Shown here piece by piece: positions 1-15,153 of a stretch of DNA of 64,000 bases. The translations under genes were made by a program, and so were the position numbers. Where the stretch lies: contig NC_134710.1 in NCBI RefSeq assembly GCF_043290135.1, forward strand, positions 254,276,092 through 254,340,091, in the 5' to 3' direction. The DNA comes from Rhipicephalus microplus (lineage: Eukaryota; Arthropoda; Arachnida; Ixodida; Ixodidae). Each line of letters opens with the position of its first letter. The first letter of the stretch is position 1. The notes under the pieces are model-generated. The model ran no database searches. It was not told the origin of the DNA and saw only the letters and a program-made list of their open reading frames with translations.

Positions 1-3296
<3,296 letters not shown>

Positions 3297-3449
3297 CTCG
3301 TATGCCTCTTTCGATAGTATGTGCCCTAATCATGTCATGTGAATGACCGTTCTAGTGTTTCGAAGAGTGTCATAGGAACAGGATAAACCAGGAAAGAATG
3401 ACACGCCCAATTGTGTATCTTCCGAATTTATTTTAGGGCCTCTATATAG

Positions 3450-3955
3450 TGTTACGAATCGCCCCACCACCGATCCTGTGGCGTAGTGCGCCGAGGTCAC
3501 GGGCCCCAAAGAATGTTCAGTAATGCGTTTCTCAGCTCACGGCGGCTTCTGCGCAGAGCTGATAGACGAGCGGACAAGGCGATGGTGAGTTGAGCCAAGG
3601 TTTACGTAGAGCATAGGATACAGGCGTTACATATTCGGCACTGGGGCCAACAGTTTAGGGACTCGACGAGCCCAGATGTCTTCTCTCTGACGCATACTTC
3701 GGTTAATTGGCGATGCGCCGCTTGGCTTTTTTATAAGCCCCGCGTGAGCTTTGACGTTACCAACGTCTAATCAGAAGCGCCGCTCACCGGGATGTCAGAT
3801 TCATCCAGTCAGGAACCGCCGCTGGGTTGTACCCATAGACGATTGATGTTGCCACGCATTGCGTAAGACTCGCCAGAGTGAATGACGATGATTGCATCAT
3901 CTGGCTGCTTTCGGGCCCGTGGGTTGAGGGGGAGCTCGCCGTGCGTTGCTTAAAG
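3450..3955 (-). repeat. LTR, left (3' in element orientation), copy A
   Basis: Matches 5675-6183 along its length and its block B counterparts at 35629-36133 and 37383-37892. It starts TGTTACGAAT; the right edge is approximate ('ttgcttaaaga'). Confidence 0.8.
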
Positions 3956-4011
3956 ACTAGCTCTTTGAGAATCTGCTAAGAGTTATTCAAAACAAGGTAA
4001 GGAAAACGATC

Positions 4012-5373
4012 ATGAAGCGCGGCAGACACAGCCACTTCGGTGCGAAGCTTACCGAAAGGGCCTTCAAGACAACTGTAGCGATCGATGAGCAAGCACTGTT
4101 ACCCTCGGTAACTTGCCTGATTCACACGCATTCTCCTGTAAAGTCATCCGGAGGCACATACGAAGGTTCGGCAAAATCCATGGTGGCTGCTGAGTGTTGA
4201 AGTGCTCGACACGTTTTCCCATTCACACTAATTTTCTGAACATACGGCTCTAACAACCGCATGTTCTTTTCCGATTACTGGCGTGTTGCGAAAGCAAACT
4301 TTTGTTTACAGTTTATCGCCATGTACCCTTCCTTTTTGCAGTTCTATCAGATTAGTGGCTTCCGTTATTCAAACGCCCGTGTAGTATCAGTCCGTTATTT
4401 CGGAACCTCCCTCGATTTCTCCATTTCCGGTTACCCTTTCTTTACAGTGTCTTTCGTAAAAAACGGGTCCTTCCTAAAATTACGGTGTGGAGTGGGTTTG
4501 TCCTAATCAGGTTTTTTTAAGCCCTCTTTTCGTTCACTCTTCTCAACGCGCACTGCCCTAGTATGCAACTTTCGGCGAGTGTAGTACCCCTCAGCTAACT
4601 CTGCTGCCTTGTTTAGTTGTACTTCGCCAAGCTTGTCTTGCAGCCAAAACTTGACATCATCTTCGATGCAGCGGTAGAATTACTTTAATTCAATGCATTC
4701 TACCTCCTTATTGCGATCACCATAAACATATTCGCCCTTGAACAGCTAAGTTAAATCTGCTTTAAGACGAAACGCGAAGTCAACGTGTGACTAATTTCCT
4801 TTTTTGCATACCGGAACCTTCGCCGGAAAGCCTCGAGTGACAACTTGTAACGCCTCAAGACAACTTCCTTAACCTCGTCATAGCTCTCAAATGCTTTTCT
4901 TGAGAAGCACATGATCACGTCAGACACCTCACAGGGAAGTAGAGCTTACAGGTTCTGCGCCCAAAGAGACCACGCCAAGGCATTTCGCTCACAGGTGTTC
5001 GAACTTGACGAGATACTTCACCATGTCCTCGCCTACTACGAACTGTGGCAGTTGGTCCCGAATACTACGGCCACTGACCTGAACCGTCACAGAAGCTGTG
5101 CTAGGCGCCTGTGAACACTGTAGGATTGCCAATTCTATTCGTTTCATCTCAAGGGCGCTCCTGTCTTTCAGCCTCCTGACGGTGTTCTCGCCTTTCAGCC
5201 TCCTCACGGTGGGATTTGATATCCGCCCAGGCCTCAACGACTGCCTCAGCCACCACTCCTGCATTCTTCATAATCTCAAGGATCGCTTGCTTTCGTTTCG
5301 CATGGCCCAAAGTAAGGCCAAGTTCCTCACAAATCTCGATGAGCTCCTTCACTTTAGGTTTTTTATTGTTCAC
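4012..5373 (-). pseudogene. gag-protease relic of the LTR element, copy A
   Basis: Read on the minus strand from 5373. It starts with a SAP-like N-terminal segment (KVKELIEICEELGLTLGHAK), followed by a charged EAERREHRQEAER stretch and the RIELAILQ segment. Next comes a gag capsid-like region (WAQNL.ALLPCEVSDVI, YDEVKEVVLRRYKLSLEAF) and a CIEDDVKFWLQDKLGE-like segment near 4,600. Near 4,340 there is a decayed CCHC zinc knuckle (NCKKEGYMAINC): its first Cys is replaced by stop codons and its His by Tyr. Near 4,200 a retropepsin-like segment (VNGKTCRAL.HSAAT) has His where the catalytic Asp of D-S/T-G/A would be. Frameshifts and stops are numerous, so no intact product is expected. Domain calls are from memory of tick gypsy-type gag proteins. 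Confidence 0.75.
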
Positions 5374-5674
5374 ACTAGCCTCTGGCTGTTTGCCCCTGTT
5401 AAAAATCTACTAGCCGTACCTAATATAATTCGACTAGCAAGACGACGCACAAGAAATTTTTAACACTACTGTGTTTACGCTCTCCGCATTAACTTTGGTT
5501 TCAAAGCACTTCGACTTGGCTTAAAACGATCAAAGCTCACTTCCATGCTTCACGCAGCCCTTCTCTAAACTACCATAACCTGTGTTATAGCAGTCTCGTG
5601 AACTGAGGGGAAAACATCAAGCACTGACCGCATTGATGTCGCTGATGCCGGCCGATCCCGCAGCTGCCATCCTC

Positions 5675-6183
5675 TCTTACGACTCGCACCACCGCAGACA
5701 CTGCTTCGTAGTCCGCCGACTTCACGGGTCGCCAAGGTTGTTCTGTAGCCCGTTTCTCAGCTCGCGGCTGCTTCTGCGCAGAGCTGATAGACGAGCGGAC
5801 AAGACGATGGGAAGTTAAGGCAAGATTTATGTAGAGCTTAGAATACAGGCGTTACATATTCGGCACTGGGGCCGACAGCTTAGGGACTCGACGAGCCGAG
5901 ATGCCTTCTCTCTGACGCATACGTCGGCTGCTTGGCGACGAGCCGCTTGGCTTTTTTTTATAGGCCAGGGGTGAGCTCTTACGTCCCCAACGTCTAATCA
6001 GAAGCGCCGCTCACCATGATGTCAGATTCCTCCAGTCAGGAACAGCCACTGGGTTGCACCTACGGACGAGTGATGTTGCCACGTATTGCGTATGACTCGC
6101 CAGAGTGAATGACGATGATTGCATCATCTGGCTGCTTTCGGGCCGTGGATTGAGGGGGAGCTCGCCGTGCGTTGCGTAAAACA
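5675..6183 (-). repeat. LTR, right (5' in element orientation), copy A
   Basis: Partner of 3450-3955. The right edge is placed at 'gcgtaaaaca', which gives a TG..CA-type termination in the other orientation. Confidence 0.75.
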
Positions 6184-9100
6184 GACTGGCGCTGCCGGGC
6201 TAGATGACGTCGTTGAGTTGATGGCCTTGGCACAGATTGAATTTGCAAAGGCAATTACGTTCGGTCTGGACTCTCAGGCGTAACACTTGACAGGGCATGC
6301 AAAGATGGACACAAAAGAGCAGGCAAGACACCGCAAACACCACTCTGAAAAAATCTTTATAAAGCTGCATAAATAAGGTGAATTGATGCATTTGTGGCCA
6401 GATTCCTCGCTCGGGTTTAAATTAGACAAGTGGCGGCGTGCCACAACTATAGCGCGGTGGCGTGATCTCTCTCAAAACTTCGGCGGCGGTGCGCAGCTCT
6501 AGTTCAAACGCCACTTTGCTTCTTCCATTACTCCCCTCAACTAAAACTGTGACAGAACCACCGCTTGGACATGAACAAGCAACAACATCAAAAGGACTGT
6601 AAGTCCCGTCTATCTTAGCTTCTGTTAAAACTTCATGCTCCTTTTTTAAAAACCTCTGCCAGCTCCGAACCTATATATACATCACGCTGCTAATGCATAG
6701 CCATCCTATGAGGCTGGAAAGTTATTATTAAACACAATTATTCAAAAGAAAAAAAACGAATATAATTGCTCCATACGAAGTCTGCTCTTTCCATTGATAT
6801 TAATAATCTTTCCGACTGCACATAAGACAACCCAGCCAACCTTATTTGACTAGGTTGCGCTGTCTTGAAGGCAGAATAATAGTGCAATGAGCTAGGAGAA
6901 AGTCATTCAATATTGTCAGAGTGAGAATGAACTATAGACGTAGGATGAGTGCAGCCATTATGAAGTTGTTCGTAGCCGGGAACATGCGGCCTAAATTGGA
7001 TCATTTCCAAGTTACCCTCTTCAACATCGTTGTACACTTCATCGTAGGCTAGACTATATATATGCAGATGTTAACGCGGGCAACCTTCGTGCGATTTTTC
7101 TATACTGAGCCGTCATCGCAGGTTTGCCCGGGGCTTATTATGCATCTACAGTAGTTCCCACTGATAACTCTCAAACGAACCCCGTCTCAAGTGAACCCTG
7201 TTTTAAGGGCCTCACTATATTTGCCACAACGCCTAGATTTGTAAAATGATATGGTGCTTCCCGTGCAGTGTGGTCTCGGCCAATCATCATATAATGCAGA
7301 GATAGCATAGATGTATAGATCCAAAACATGGCACGCAAGAGGACCCTGGCTCAAATCTTAAAGCCACGCTATTCTCTATCAGATTAAGAAAAACGCGTTT
7401 TCACAAAATTACATGAGCAGGTCTGCGGTGTATGGCCTGATCACCCAGACAATACAAAACTGCTGATGCATTTCATCACATGAACAATACTAGCCAACCT
7501 AGTGCAGTACTACATGACTTCACTACTTTGGTAAATGAGGCTGTACATTATACCGCGTGAGCATCTACTAGCCTGCCGATCGGCATCTTTTACAAGTACG
7601 CGAAGCGACCAGCAAGTACTTCAGGAAGATCAGTCGAACGCAACTTTCGTCTCATTGGCTCTTCCCACACGTTGGCCTCGCCTCTGTCACTATTGACTTG
7701 GAGGAAACATCTCTATTGATTGTATTTGCCGTTTCGACGTGTACCGACTTATTTGTATAGGGGCTCTGTGCTGGTGAAAGGAGCCTCAGATGAAAACATG
7801 TGCTTCCAGTGAAGTTGGTGCGCATGCACCACTCTTGCGAAACTCAAAACTTCACGCTGTTAGAAGTGCCTGGCTGGTGGAACTGTGTGCCCATTCAAAG
7901 CTCTGAATTCACGGTAAAATTCTATGCCTTGGAGTTGGTACCTCCCATGATACAGTAGAAATTGCGCAGTGTTACGTATTGGTGAACGCGGTGCACGCAA
8001 CAAAAAGGCTTAGCGATGAATTATTTTACTTCCTGATGCATTGGGGGCTCTGCCACCTAATTCGCAATGACTATTTTTCACTGAAAAGAAATAAATCAAA
8101 GCTACATATTTTATCACGTCTCTTCCGTTAAAGGAGCATTGACATTAACTTCACAAATTTCGTGTTTTTTTTTTGCTTTAAAGAGACACTCAAGTCAAAT
8201 AATTTACATCAGAGTGAAAGCTAAATGCATTACAACTTCTGAAACGGCAGTATTATTAACAACACTGTCATATTTACCGAGAAATAAAGGTAAATGCACA
8301 AGAACAAATGTGCCGAAATAGGACTTTCTCGATATGATCCCGATGATATCAGACGGACCACCCTCAATTATTCACTTGTAATCAATCTAGCTGCACTAAA
8401 TACAGAACCTTCCGTGCATCAAGAGGCGCAATTAAATGCTGCTTATTCGTTTCTGTTTGATTCATGGAAAAAGAACCACTGGACATTACTATGGTGAATC
8501 GCGCGAATGAATCCAAAATTCAATTTTCACGTAGTTACACTGGACAGGTGGTCCGATCTGGCGGGTCGCAGTTGAACCAAAAACGTCTCCAATGTCGGAG
8601 TAAATGGCTGGAAATTGAATAATGGCCTCTGTTGCTGCTGTCGCTCCTGCTGCTTTCGGTCTGTTGTTACTAGCGCAGTAAAGCCATGCAACGTTGTGTA
8701 CGGCAACAGTGACGTGATTCGGTCCAGTCGGTCCGCTTCTTGAGGCGGATAATTTGAAGCGCGCTAACCCGCTGCGTATACCACTAAAACGTCATTTTCT
8801 TTCAAAATAGGCGCTTCCTTGGCACAAAAGTAACACTTCGAGGTTTCTAGACCGCTATTTCAACAATAAACGACGACTTAATAGTTGCCATTAGTGGCCC
8901 TTTAACGAGTTACCGACCACCTAGGAACTATTCGCTAGTGATAATTCAACAGAGGTGTGAATAAATTGTTTTATAGCATTTACGGGGCGTGATTTCGCGA
9001 GGTCACGCCTCATATGATCACATGGCCATATAACACGGTAACAAGAGTTTCAGCTCGCATTTTGTCTCCTATAGACCATCTCACTGTTTACAAACAGAGC

Positions 9101-9553
9101 CCCTTGATGTTGTCCTGTTTCTTCCACCGATGTGCCAAAATATCATAGGTGGGCAAAAAGAGCTTTAGAAAATAACGCGCTGATTTTCTACACTTTCTCT
9201 TATTTGGCAAATTATATTCAAATGAATGTTTTTTTTGAGCTACATAAAAATGAGAGGTTCTTCCCATGAACTTTACGCACGTTCGTTTATCTAAAATTAA
9301 AGGGAGATATTTTTTTTTACATTTCCAAGGAACTTCAAAACGCGCTTTCAGTTTCGACGTTATGGGTCGATAAATGAAGTGACCGGAAGTTTTCTATGGT
9401 ACAACGCTTGTGACCTTGAAACCATCTAGAGGGGAGCACGTGTTGTCCAGGGTTTGTCACCGTCGTCGCGGCTGTCATCAGGGTCTACATTTGACAAAGA
9501 AAGCTCTGAGGAATAGGACTGGAATTCGCATCGTCACAAATTATTTTCGCTTC
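6184..9553. other. Unit sequence without recognised genes
   Basis: This stretch is present in block B (37,893-41,260). Part of it (6,510-8,160) also occurs in the diverged third copy at 59,840-64,000. Short frames here are not conserved among the three copies; for example the block B frame at 39,576-39,806 is interrupted in A and in copy three. I see no splice-bounded coding segment. Confidence 0.6.
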
Positions 9554-9756
9554 TATCAATACCAAAGCATCTATTCTGAAATTGAAGCTGCTCCGAGTAG
9601 CTATGAGAAGGCACTGGAAGTGCCCACATAAGCCGTGCTGGCTGGTAGAAAGATGAAGCCACATTGTGGACAAGAGGGCACTTCTATATTGTTCACAAGA
9701 ATGAGCACTTGAGGGGCTAATAATTAGTACTATTTATTCAATGCAAATAGTCGATT

Positions 9757-9999
9757 GCCCCGCCGCTGTGGTGTAGTGGCTAAGGTACTCGGCTGCTGGC
9801 CCGCAGGTCACGGGCTCGAATCCCGGCTGCGGCGGCTGCATTTCCGATGGAGGCGGAAATGTTGTAGGCGCGTGTGCTCAGATCTGGGTGCACGTTAAAG
9901 AACCCCAGATGGTCGAAATTTCCGGATACCTCCACTACGGCGTCTCTCATAATCATATGGTGGTTTTGGGACGTTAAACCCCACATATCAATCAAATCA
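9757..9999 (+). mobile_element. tRNA-derived SINE (Ruka-like), block A
   Basis: The head 'gtggtgtagtggctaaggta' carries a pol III A-box-like motif, and 'cgggctcgaatcccggc' carries a B-box-like motif. They are followed by the body (ggcggaaatgttgtaggc, gtgcacgttaaagaacccca, ggtcgaaatttccgg) and the tail gttaaaccccacatatcaat with a short ATCAA repeat. It is full length at about 243 bp. It is shared with block B at 41,728-41,969, so it predates the duplication. Confidence 0.92.
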
Positions 10000-10140
10000 G
10001 CAAATACTCGATAATCTTACTGGTGAAATGCGTCCGAGGTGCTCAGAATTCAGTTCGCGTCTGCCGAACGCCGAGCTCACCTGAATACTTTAACCAACCG
10101 CTTACCCACAAACGTGCTTTCGCATGCAAGAGGACCCTGG

Positions 10141-10325
<185 letters not shown>

Positions 10326-10942
10326 AACACAGGCACGTTTAAACTCAATCATTTTATACAGCACCGCCAGTCCAGCAGCCGGGAATCTTTTATCGGCACG
10401 GGAGAAAGAGGGGCGGAGTGTACACAAGTGATTACGCCTATGTGTTCGTTCCCTTACTTGTCTTGTTATCCAGGCATGTGTACGTATTCATGCATGGACG
10501 TAAGATATTATATAATTATTCTTATTTGATTACCCCTCATAAGTACTGTTAAACGTCGATCTAACTAAAACTGACATTATGAAGTTCCTGATCTAACGAA
10601 GCAAATTTTATTCCTCAATCGGTACTTATACGTCTCCGTGTTGTCATAAACCAAATTAACTCACCTTACCTGACACCAAACTGATCTAACGAAGTTTTTT
10701 TTTCATAATGAGATCAGTAAGACAGCGGTAATCTTTTTATTTTTTGACAGACAGATATTTCTTTCAGTGCGCATTCTAATGCCGTTAGGTGAAAACATTT
10801 AGCCACTCTAGGTAAGACCCTTCGACAAAGCTACACGCCGCACTCATGTGCACGCAACGGACTTGCCAGTCGTTAGTGCTCTTACCTGTCATATGACGAT
10901 TGGGGCGGCGGTGGTTTATTGTTCTTATATTTGCTCCCACAG
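10326..10942. other. Non-coding unit sequence
   Basis: Contains decayed strings such as 'gatctaacgaag' at 10,590-10,700, repeated near 11,260 ('aatttaacgaagaag'). They resemble termini of pogo/Tigger-type DNA transposons in arthropods, but are too degraded to call. Confidence 0.35.
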
Positions 10943-11149
10943 GAAAACCGCGGTGATTCCACTTGTTATTTTATGGTTTATGCTAAAAAAATGGCTGGAT
11001 CTTCTCCTCGCCACTGGTTTCCTCGGCCTCTTAACACGATCAGCGTATTTGTTGTTCCCGCCGTTGCCTATCGGCACCTTGTCATAGCTTCACGTGACCG
11101 TCTAGCTTGCCTGGATTGCCCGGTCATGCGATGCTTCTCGTACGCGCAG
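10943..11149 (+). CDS. Possible internal exon, 69 codons, block A
   Basis: The segment is bounded by a pyrimidine-rich acceptor (tgctcccacag) and a donor (cgcag|gtgagg). It is exactly 207 bp and open in the phase (0) that would join directly to the terminal exon at 12,003. The peptide starts ENRGDSTCYFMVYAKKMAG and ends MRCFSYAQ; I recognise no domain. Against it, the block B copy (46,419-46,626) has an in-frame TAA and a one-base insertion, and most of the other substitutions between the copies change the amino acid. It is either an exon that has died in B or a chance splice-like open frame. The A-rich run that differs between copies sits at about 10,984. Confidence 0.35.
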
Positions 11150-12002
11150 GTGAGGGCTAGTTGGCAATAAAACGTTGCGGCATCTTTTGGGTGTCACTAC
11201 ATTACGGCTCTAAATTTCTAAAGACCGAATATCTCCTTTCCTGAATTCATGAACTTCCCAATTTAACGAAGAAGTTCTAAGGGGGAATGGAGCACCACTA
11301 AGTTAAAAATCGACTTGCAACTCCGTTTATATCGCAGTGATATTTATTTTATGGTGCAATCATTGCGTGCTTTTCAAAGGTGTATATATAAAAATACTCG
11401 CTCCTCTATGTGACACCCAATCACGTAGTTCCTGTAGGCATCCGGGCACGCACTTACAGAAATAACCTACTATATAAAGTTTTGTAAGAGCATATTTCGA
11501 CCAGTTGCGATGTGCTACATATAACTAGGGAAACCGGTTAACAAATAGGAAAAATACTCTGTCAAAACAGAAGTTTTGTGCATTCAGCCCCGGTCACGCA
11601 ACATGTAAACTCACGCTACAGCACTGGTTCGGCCGAATGATGTATGGGACAATGTTGGAGATCATTCTTTTCAGGGTACTACGCCCACCTTTGCTTCGTA
11701 TATGGTATAGAGATGGAAGGACCTCACCACCCAAATGCGCCTTTGATAAGATATTTAACGCCGCTGTAAAAGGCGTCGTATGAGATGGCTCGATATCACA
11801 GTTGGTAGTGTAGTCCCTATTTGGCGTTGTAGTATAAAGGATTGCCTACATTCTGAATTAGCTGGCTTGGTCCCTGATTTTAATTCATTTGGATTAAGTA
11901 CGCATGTGAAATCTAGTGCATTTACCGACTCTAATACACGTGATATCGATGAATGTACTAATGAAGTTTTCACTTGCACGATTTTTCTATGTGCGTTCTC
12001 AG

Positions 12003-12338
12003 GCTGTCTGCGTGGTGTCCATGATGGTTATACTGTGGCAGACCCGCGGGCTGCACCCGGATACGCCTACGCCGAGTGGATACATCCTCCTCTCGTTCCG
12101 GATCTTTATAATCCTTACTTTGGTGCTGGCGTCGTTGAAGTTGTTCTTCAACTTGCGTGAGTTCTACTCGCAGCTGCAAAGTGAGGATTACATCCCACCG
12201 AAGGAGGCTCCTGAGCTTTCCAAGAAGGACGGCGGCCGAGGAGACGAGCAAGACGAGTTCACCGACTTCTGCCTCCGTGAGGGCTTCCCTCTGCCTGAGC
12301 AGCACAAGCCAGAAGATGTGTCCGTCCAGTTGGGTTAG
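12003..12338 (+). CDS. 3'-terminal exon of a membrane protein gene, block A
   Basis: The exon begins after a canonical acceptor (tgcgttctcag) and runs 112 codons to TAG. It encodes a short hydrophobic stretch (VCVVSMMVIL), a linker (WQTRGLHPDTPTPSG), a strong transmembrane helix (YILLSFRIFIILTLVLASLK, residues about 29-48) and a charged tail of about 60 residues (FYSQLQSEDYIPPKEAPELS, DEFTDFCLREGFPLPEQHKP). The tail is probably cytosolic. It looks like the last membrane-spanning segment plus tail of a polytopic protein; I do not recognise the family. The block B copy (47,480-47,815) encodes the same 111 residues: the three base differences all fall at third positions and are silent. A poly(A) signal follows at 12,475. 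Upstream exons are not securely identified. Confidence 0.75.
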   Translation, partial: AVCVVSMMVILWQTRGLHPDTPTPSGYILLSFRIFIILTLVLASLKLFFNLREFYSQLQSEDYIPPKEAPELSKKDGGRGDEQDEFTDFCLREGFPLPEQHKPEDVSVQLG

Positions 12339-12474
12339 GCTTCAAGTCTTCCACCGCACAAACTGTGTCTGCCACTCGGCTCGCGTCTAGTCACAGTTTG
12401 TCAAAGTCACCCAGCTTGTCATTGAAAACTTCAGGAGGAGGCACTGCCGCGGTTATGTGGTGTGGGTAGACAGC

Positions 12475-12480
12475 AATAAA
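12475..12480 (+). promoter_or_regulatory. Poly(A) signal AATAAA, block A gene
   Basis: AATAAA lies 137 bp after the stop codon of the terminal exon and is conserved at 47,952-47,957 in block B. Confidence 0.6.
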
Positions 12481-12982
12481 ACCTCTGAAATAATCCGGCT
12501 GTTACTTCTCGTACACACACCATTCTTGTAGGAAACTTCATAACAATCGCTGCTATCTCGATTGAAGTATAAAACGGATATTTGTTTTATAAATGACTTC
12601 ACTACCTATCAGCAGCTTCTATTTCAGCTTCTTTCATGTATCATGAGGCTAGTTTACCAACGTTTGCAATGAGAACAGCACAGACAGGAACATATGACTA
12701 TTTTCATTGACAGTGTGATTGAAGACGCAAGGGCTTGCAGGATGTCTCTGTCGGGTGTTCTTCTATTACAAACATGCTACAAAATTGTTCTTTTGGCTAT
12801 TCACACGTTCAGCTGCTAGATCAATAGGGTAAATAAGCTTCATTTCTCTAAAAAGTACCTATTGTTTGCTAAGGGTTAAACTTCGACTGCATTACGCGCA
12901 TTACGCCCGATATCGTAACTAATTCTCGTCTGTTTTTACTGTGAAATGGCCCTTCCAATACTAAAATGCTATGGAGTGTAAC

Positions 12983-12984
<2 letters not shown>

Positions 12985-13069
<85 letters not shown>
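12985..13069. repeat. (AT)n microsatellite, block A
   Basis: About 85 bp of TA repeats; the block B array at 48,460-48,518 is shorter. Confidence 0.97.
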
Positions 13070-13071
<2 letters not shown>

Positions 13072-14634
13072 TTGCTTTCACAGTGAGGAAAATTATCGTC
13101 CAAAAGAAACAAAGAAAATATATTTGTACTCCTTAATGAGACAGCGAAAGTTTTGTTTTCTAACTTTTTTTTACAGCAAGTTGTAGCTTTGCGTCCTGTA
13201 AAGACGAAATCACATTGTCAATTCTCAACAAATCGCATAAATATTTCTAGTGGTGTTATTTCAGAACGATTATGCGTCAACTCAAAATGCCCGCCTAAAT
13301 ACCATATTAAACTAGCGCCCCACAATAGAGCTGCACCTGAAACTACATGCGCTGAAGCTTCGGTTAAGCTAAAGCACGCTGTTTTCAAGTTGGGGGACAC
13401 ACGGGCGGTGAAGAACGAAACTAGGTGTAGGCTTTGAGCATGTCTCCCTCAGAAAAACGGAAAAGCCTTTCTGGCGTAAGCAGCCTAAATCTCTTTGAGA
13501 GCAGCCTTACCACAGAGCGAGAGGGGGGATGAACACTAGTTCTCGCCGGGTGCCAGTCGAAGTATCATGCATGCGCGCCCGCAAACGTGCTTGACCTCCG
13601 CCACGTCTACGTGAAACCACAGAAAATGTCGATTCTACATGAATACTCGAAGAAACACGCACCCTTACTTTATAACCAAATTAAAATACCTTCTTGCAAC
13701 GCTCGTCACTATTAATCCGTCAGAGGTGGCTTGGAATGCAGGCTATCAAACAACACAAGCCTGTAAAGTTTCCAAATTGGGTGTCAGGGTCCTTTATTTA
13801 AATCATAATCTGGATGATCGCCTGCATGAATGAAATTTTTTCTTGCCCTTTATGTGAGCGCATTAAATACTAACATGCTGTAGCACTCGATTTGTCGAAT
13901 TTCATTTAGATGATGATGCTTGCTTTGCAGAGCACCGAAGTATGCAGTTAAAACGTTCAGGAATTACACTTCATAAAGCAACTGTTCAAACTACATCGCC
14001 ATTGAAAATCGGCCCTAGTGTTTCCAGTGCTTCTTTATATTAAATTTTGTTGTTAAAATGTGAGCGTCAGATTCTGATCTCACCACAGTGCTTTGTAATA
14101 TCTGGTGTAAATATGACCATGAGATACGCCGTAGTGGCGGACATATCACTAATTTTAACCACCTGGAGTTCTTGACTGAGAACCTAAATCTAAGCACAGG
14201 GCCTGCTAACATTTCGAAAATTGTGAATAACAAGATGAATGACATTCTATTCGATGTGTCACTCGGATCGAACCGCATATATTTGAAATACCGATTATTA
14301 TTCAAATATTTTTCAAATCAAAAGCACCGTTTTAAACACAATAAACGAACGAAACGTTAGAAGGAAGAAGGGTGGTGTTTCTTGTTTTACTGATATTTCT
14401 TTCTTAATGAACTTTTTTGTAGATTTTTTTCTCACTATCTGAATCTTTGGTTTCTTTCTTTTTTTAATACACTGTCTTCACTCTACAACTCCCCCCCGCC
14501 CCAACTTTTTTTTTGTTTTAAGCAATAGTGCAGTTATCGTCCAGATGAGACTATATGTTCTCTTTGCCAATCACCCAGAGTGGGTATGAGCCGTGGATTC
14601 TAGGCTACAAACAAACAAACAAACAATACTGATG
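13070..14634. other. Non-coding unit sequence, including a 92-bp segment reused at 26,537
   Basis: No gene is seen. The segment 13,508-13,599 (accacagagcgagagg...cttgacctccg) recurs almost unchanged at 26,537-26,628 and at 48,944-49,035. Confidence 0.5.
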
Positions 14635-14790
14635 AATTTACCACCCGCCATGGTGGTCTATAGACCACCGTGGCGGGTAGTAAATTGATCATTAAAACAA
14701 GAAACATGAACTTCGTTGCTGACCCGCAGGTTGCGGGATTGAATCCCGGCTGTTGCGGCCGTATTTTCCTTGTAGATGGTTATTCTCTTC
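14635..14790 (+). mobile_element. Rearranged SINE head with perfect-arm palindrome, block A
   Basis: The B-box part of the SINE is recognisable (gctgacccgcaggttgcggg, attgaatcccggctg). Its A-box side has become a fold-back: 'cccgccatggtggtcta' is followed at once by 'tagaccaccgtggcggg', with the AATTTAC arms continuing outward. The block B copy is at about 50,095-50,240, so the rearrangement predates the duplication. Confidence 0.7.
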
Positions 14791-15153
14791 AGTTCTTCCA
14801 CTGTTTTCTGCATGCTTGTTATAACTAAGTTTTTCCGTCATACGATCCAGTTTATTGAATCGTATAATGTTGGTGATAATTCTCGTCAGGCTATTACACA
14901 AAGTGGTTCTAAGAGGGAAAAGAAGCAAAAAGTGAACCCCGTAACTGTCTGCTTCAGGGAGTGACACTACAACAGTAGCTCACAAGGGATGGGGGTGAGG
15001 AGGGATTGAAAGAAGAGGATTAAAAGTATATAGAGAGAGAAACATGCGCGAAGCCAGTGAGCGAGGACATATCGAGGGGATAGGAGAGATAGGAAAGATG
15101 GAAACACGGTCACAGGAGTATGAGGATGGGGCACTACTTGCGAGAGCTCTTGT

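Larger units (their letters stand above)
3450..6183 (-). mobile_element. Gypsy-like LTR retrotransposon remnant, copy A
   Basis: Two direct repeats of about 506 bp (3450-3955 and 5675-6183) begin TGTTACGA (TCTTACGA in the right one) and share the blocks 'gagctgatagacgagcgg', 'gcgttacatattcggcac' and 'gagggggagctcgccgtgcg'. Between them lies about 1.7 kb of minus-strand coding remains (gag, zinc knuckle, protease). There is no reverse transcriptase, RNase H or integrase, so pol has been deleted. No clear target-site duplication is visible at the outer edges. The element sits at the same place in block B, so it predates the duplication. It is non-autonomous now. Confidence 0.85.

Noticed and set aside
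9757..9830. Possible tRNA genes at the SINE heads and at 17,788 / 53,248
   Set aside because: A and B boxes are present but there is no sound cloverleaf or anticodon arm, and each belongs to a repeat body.
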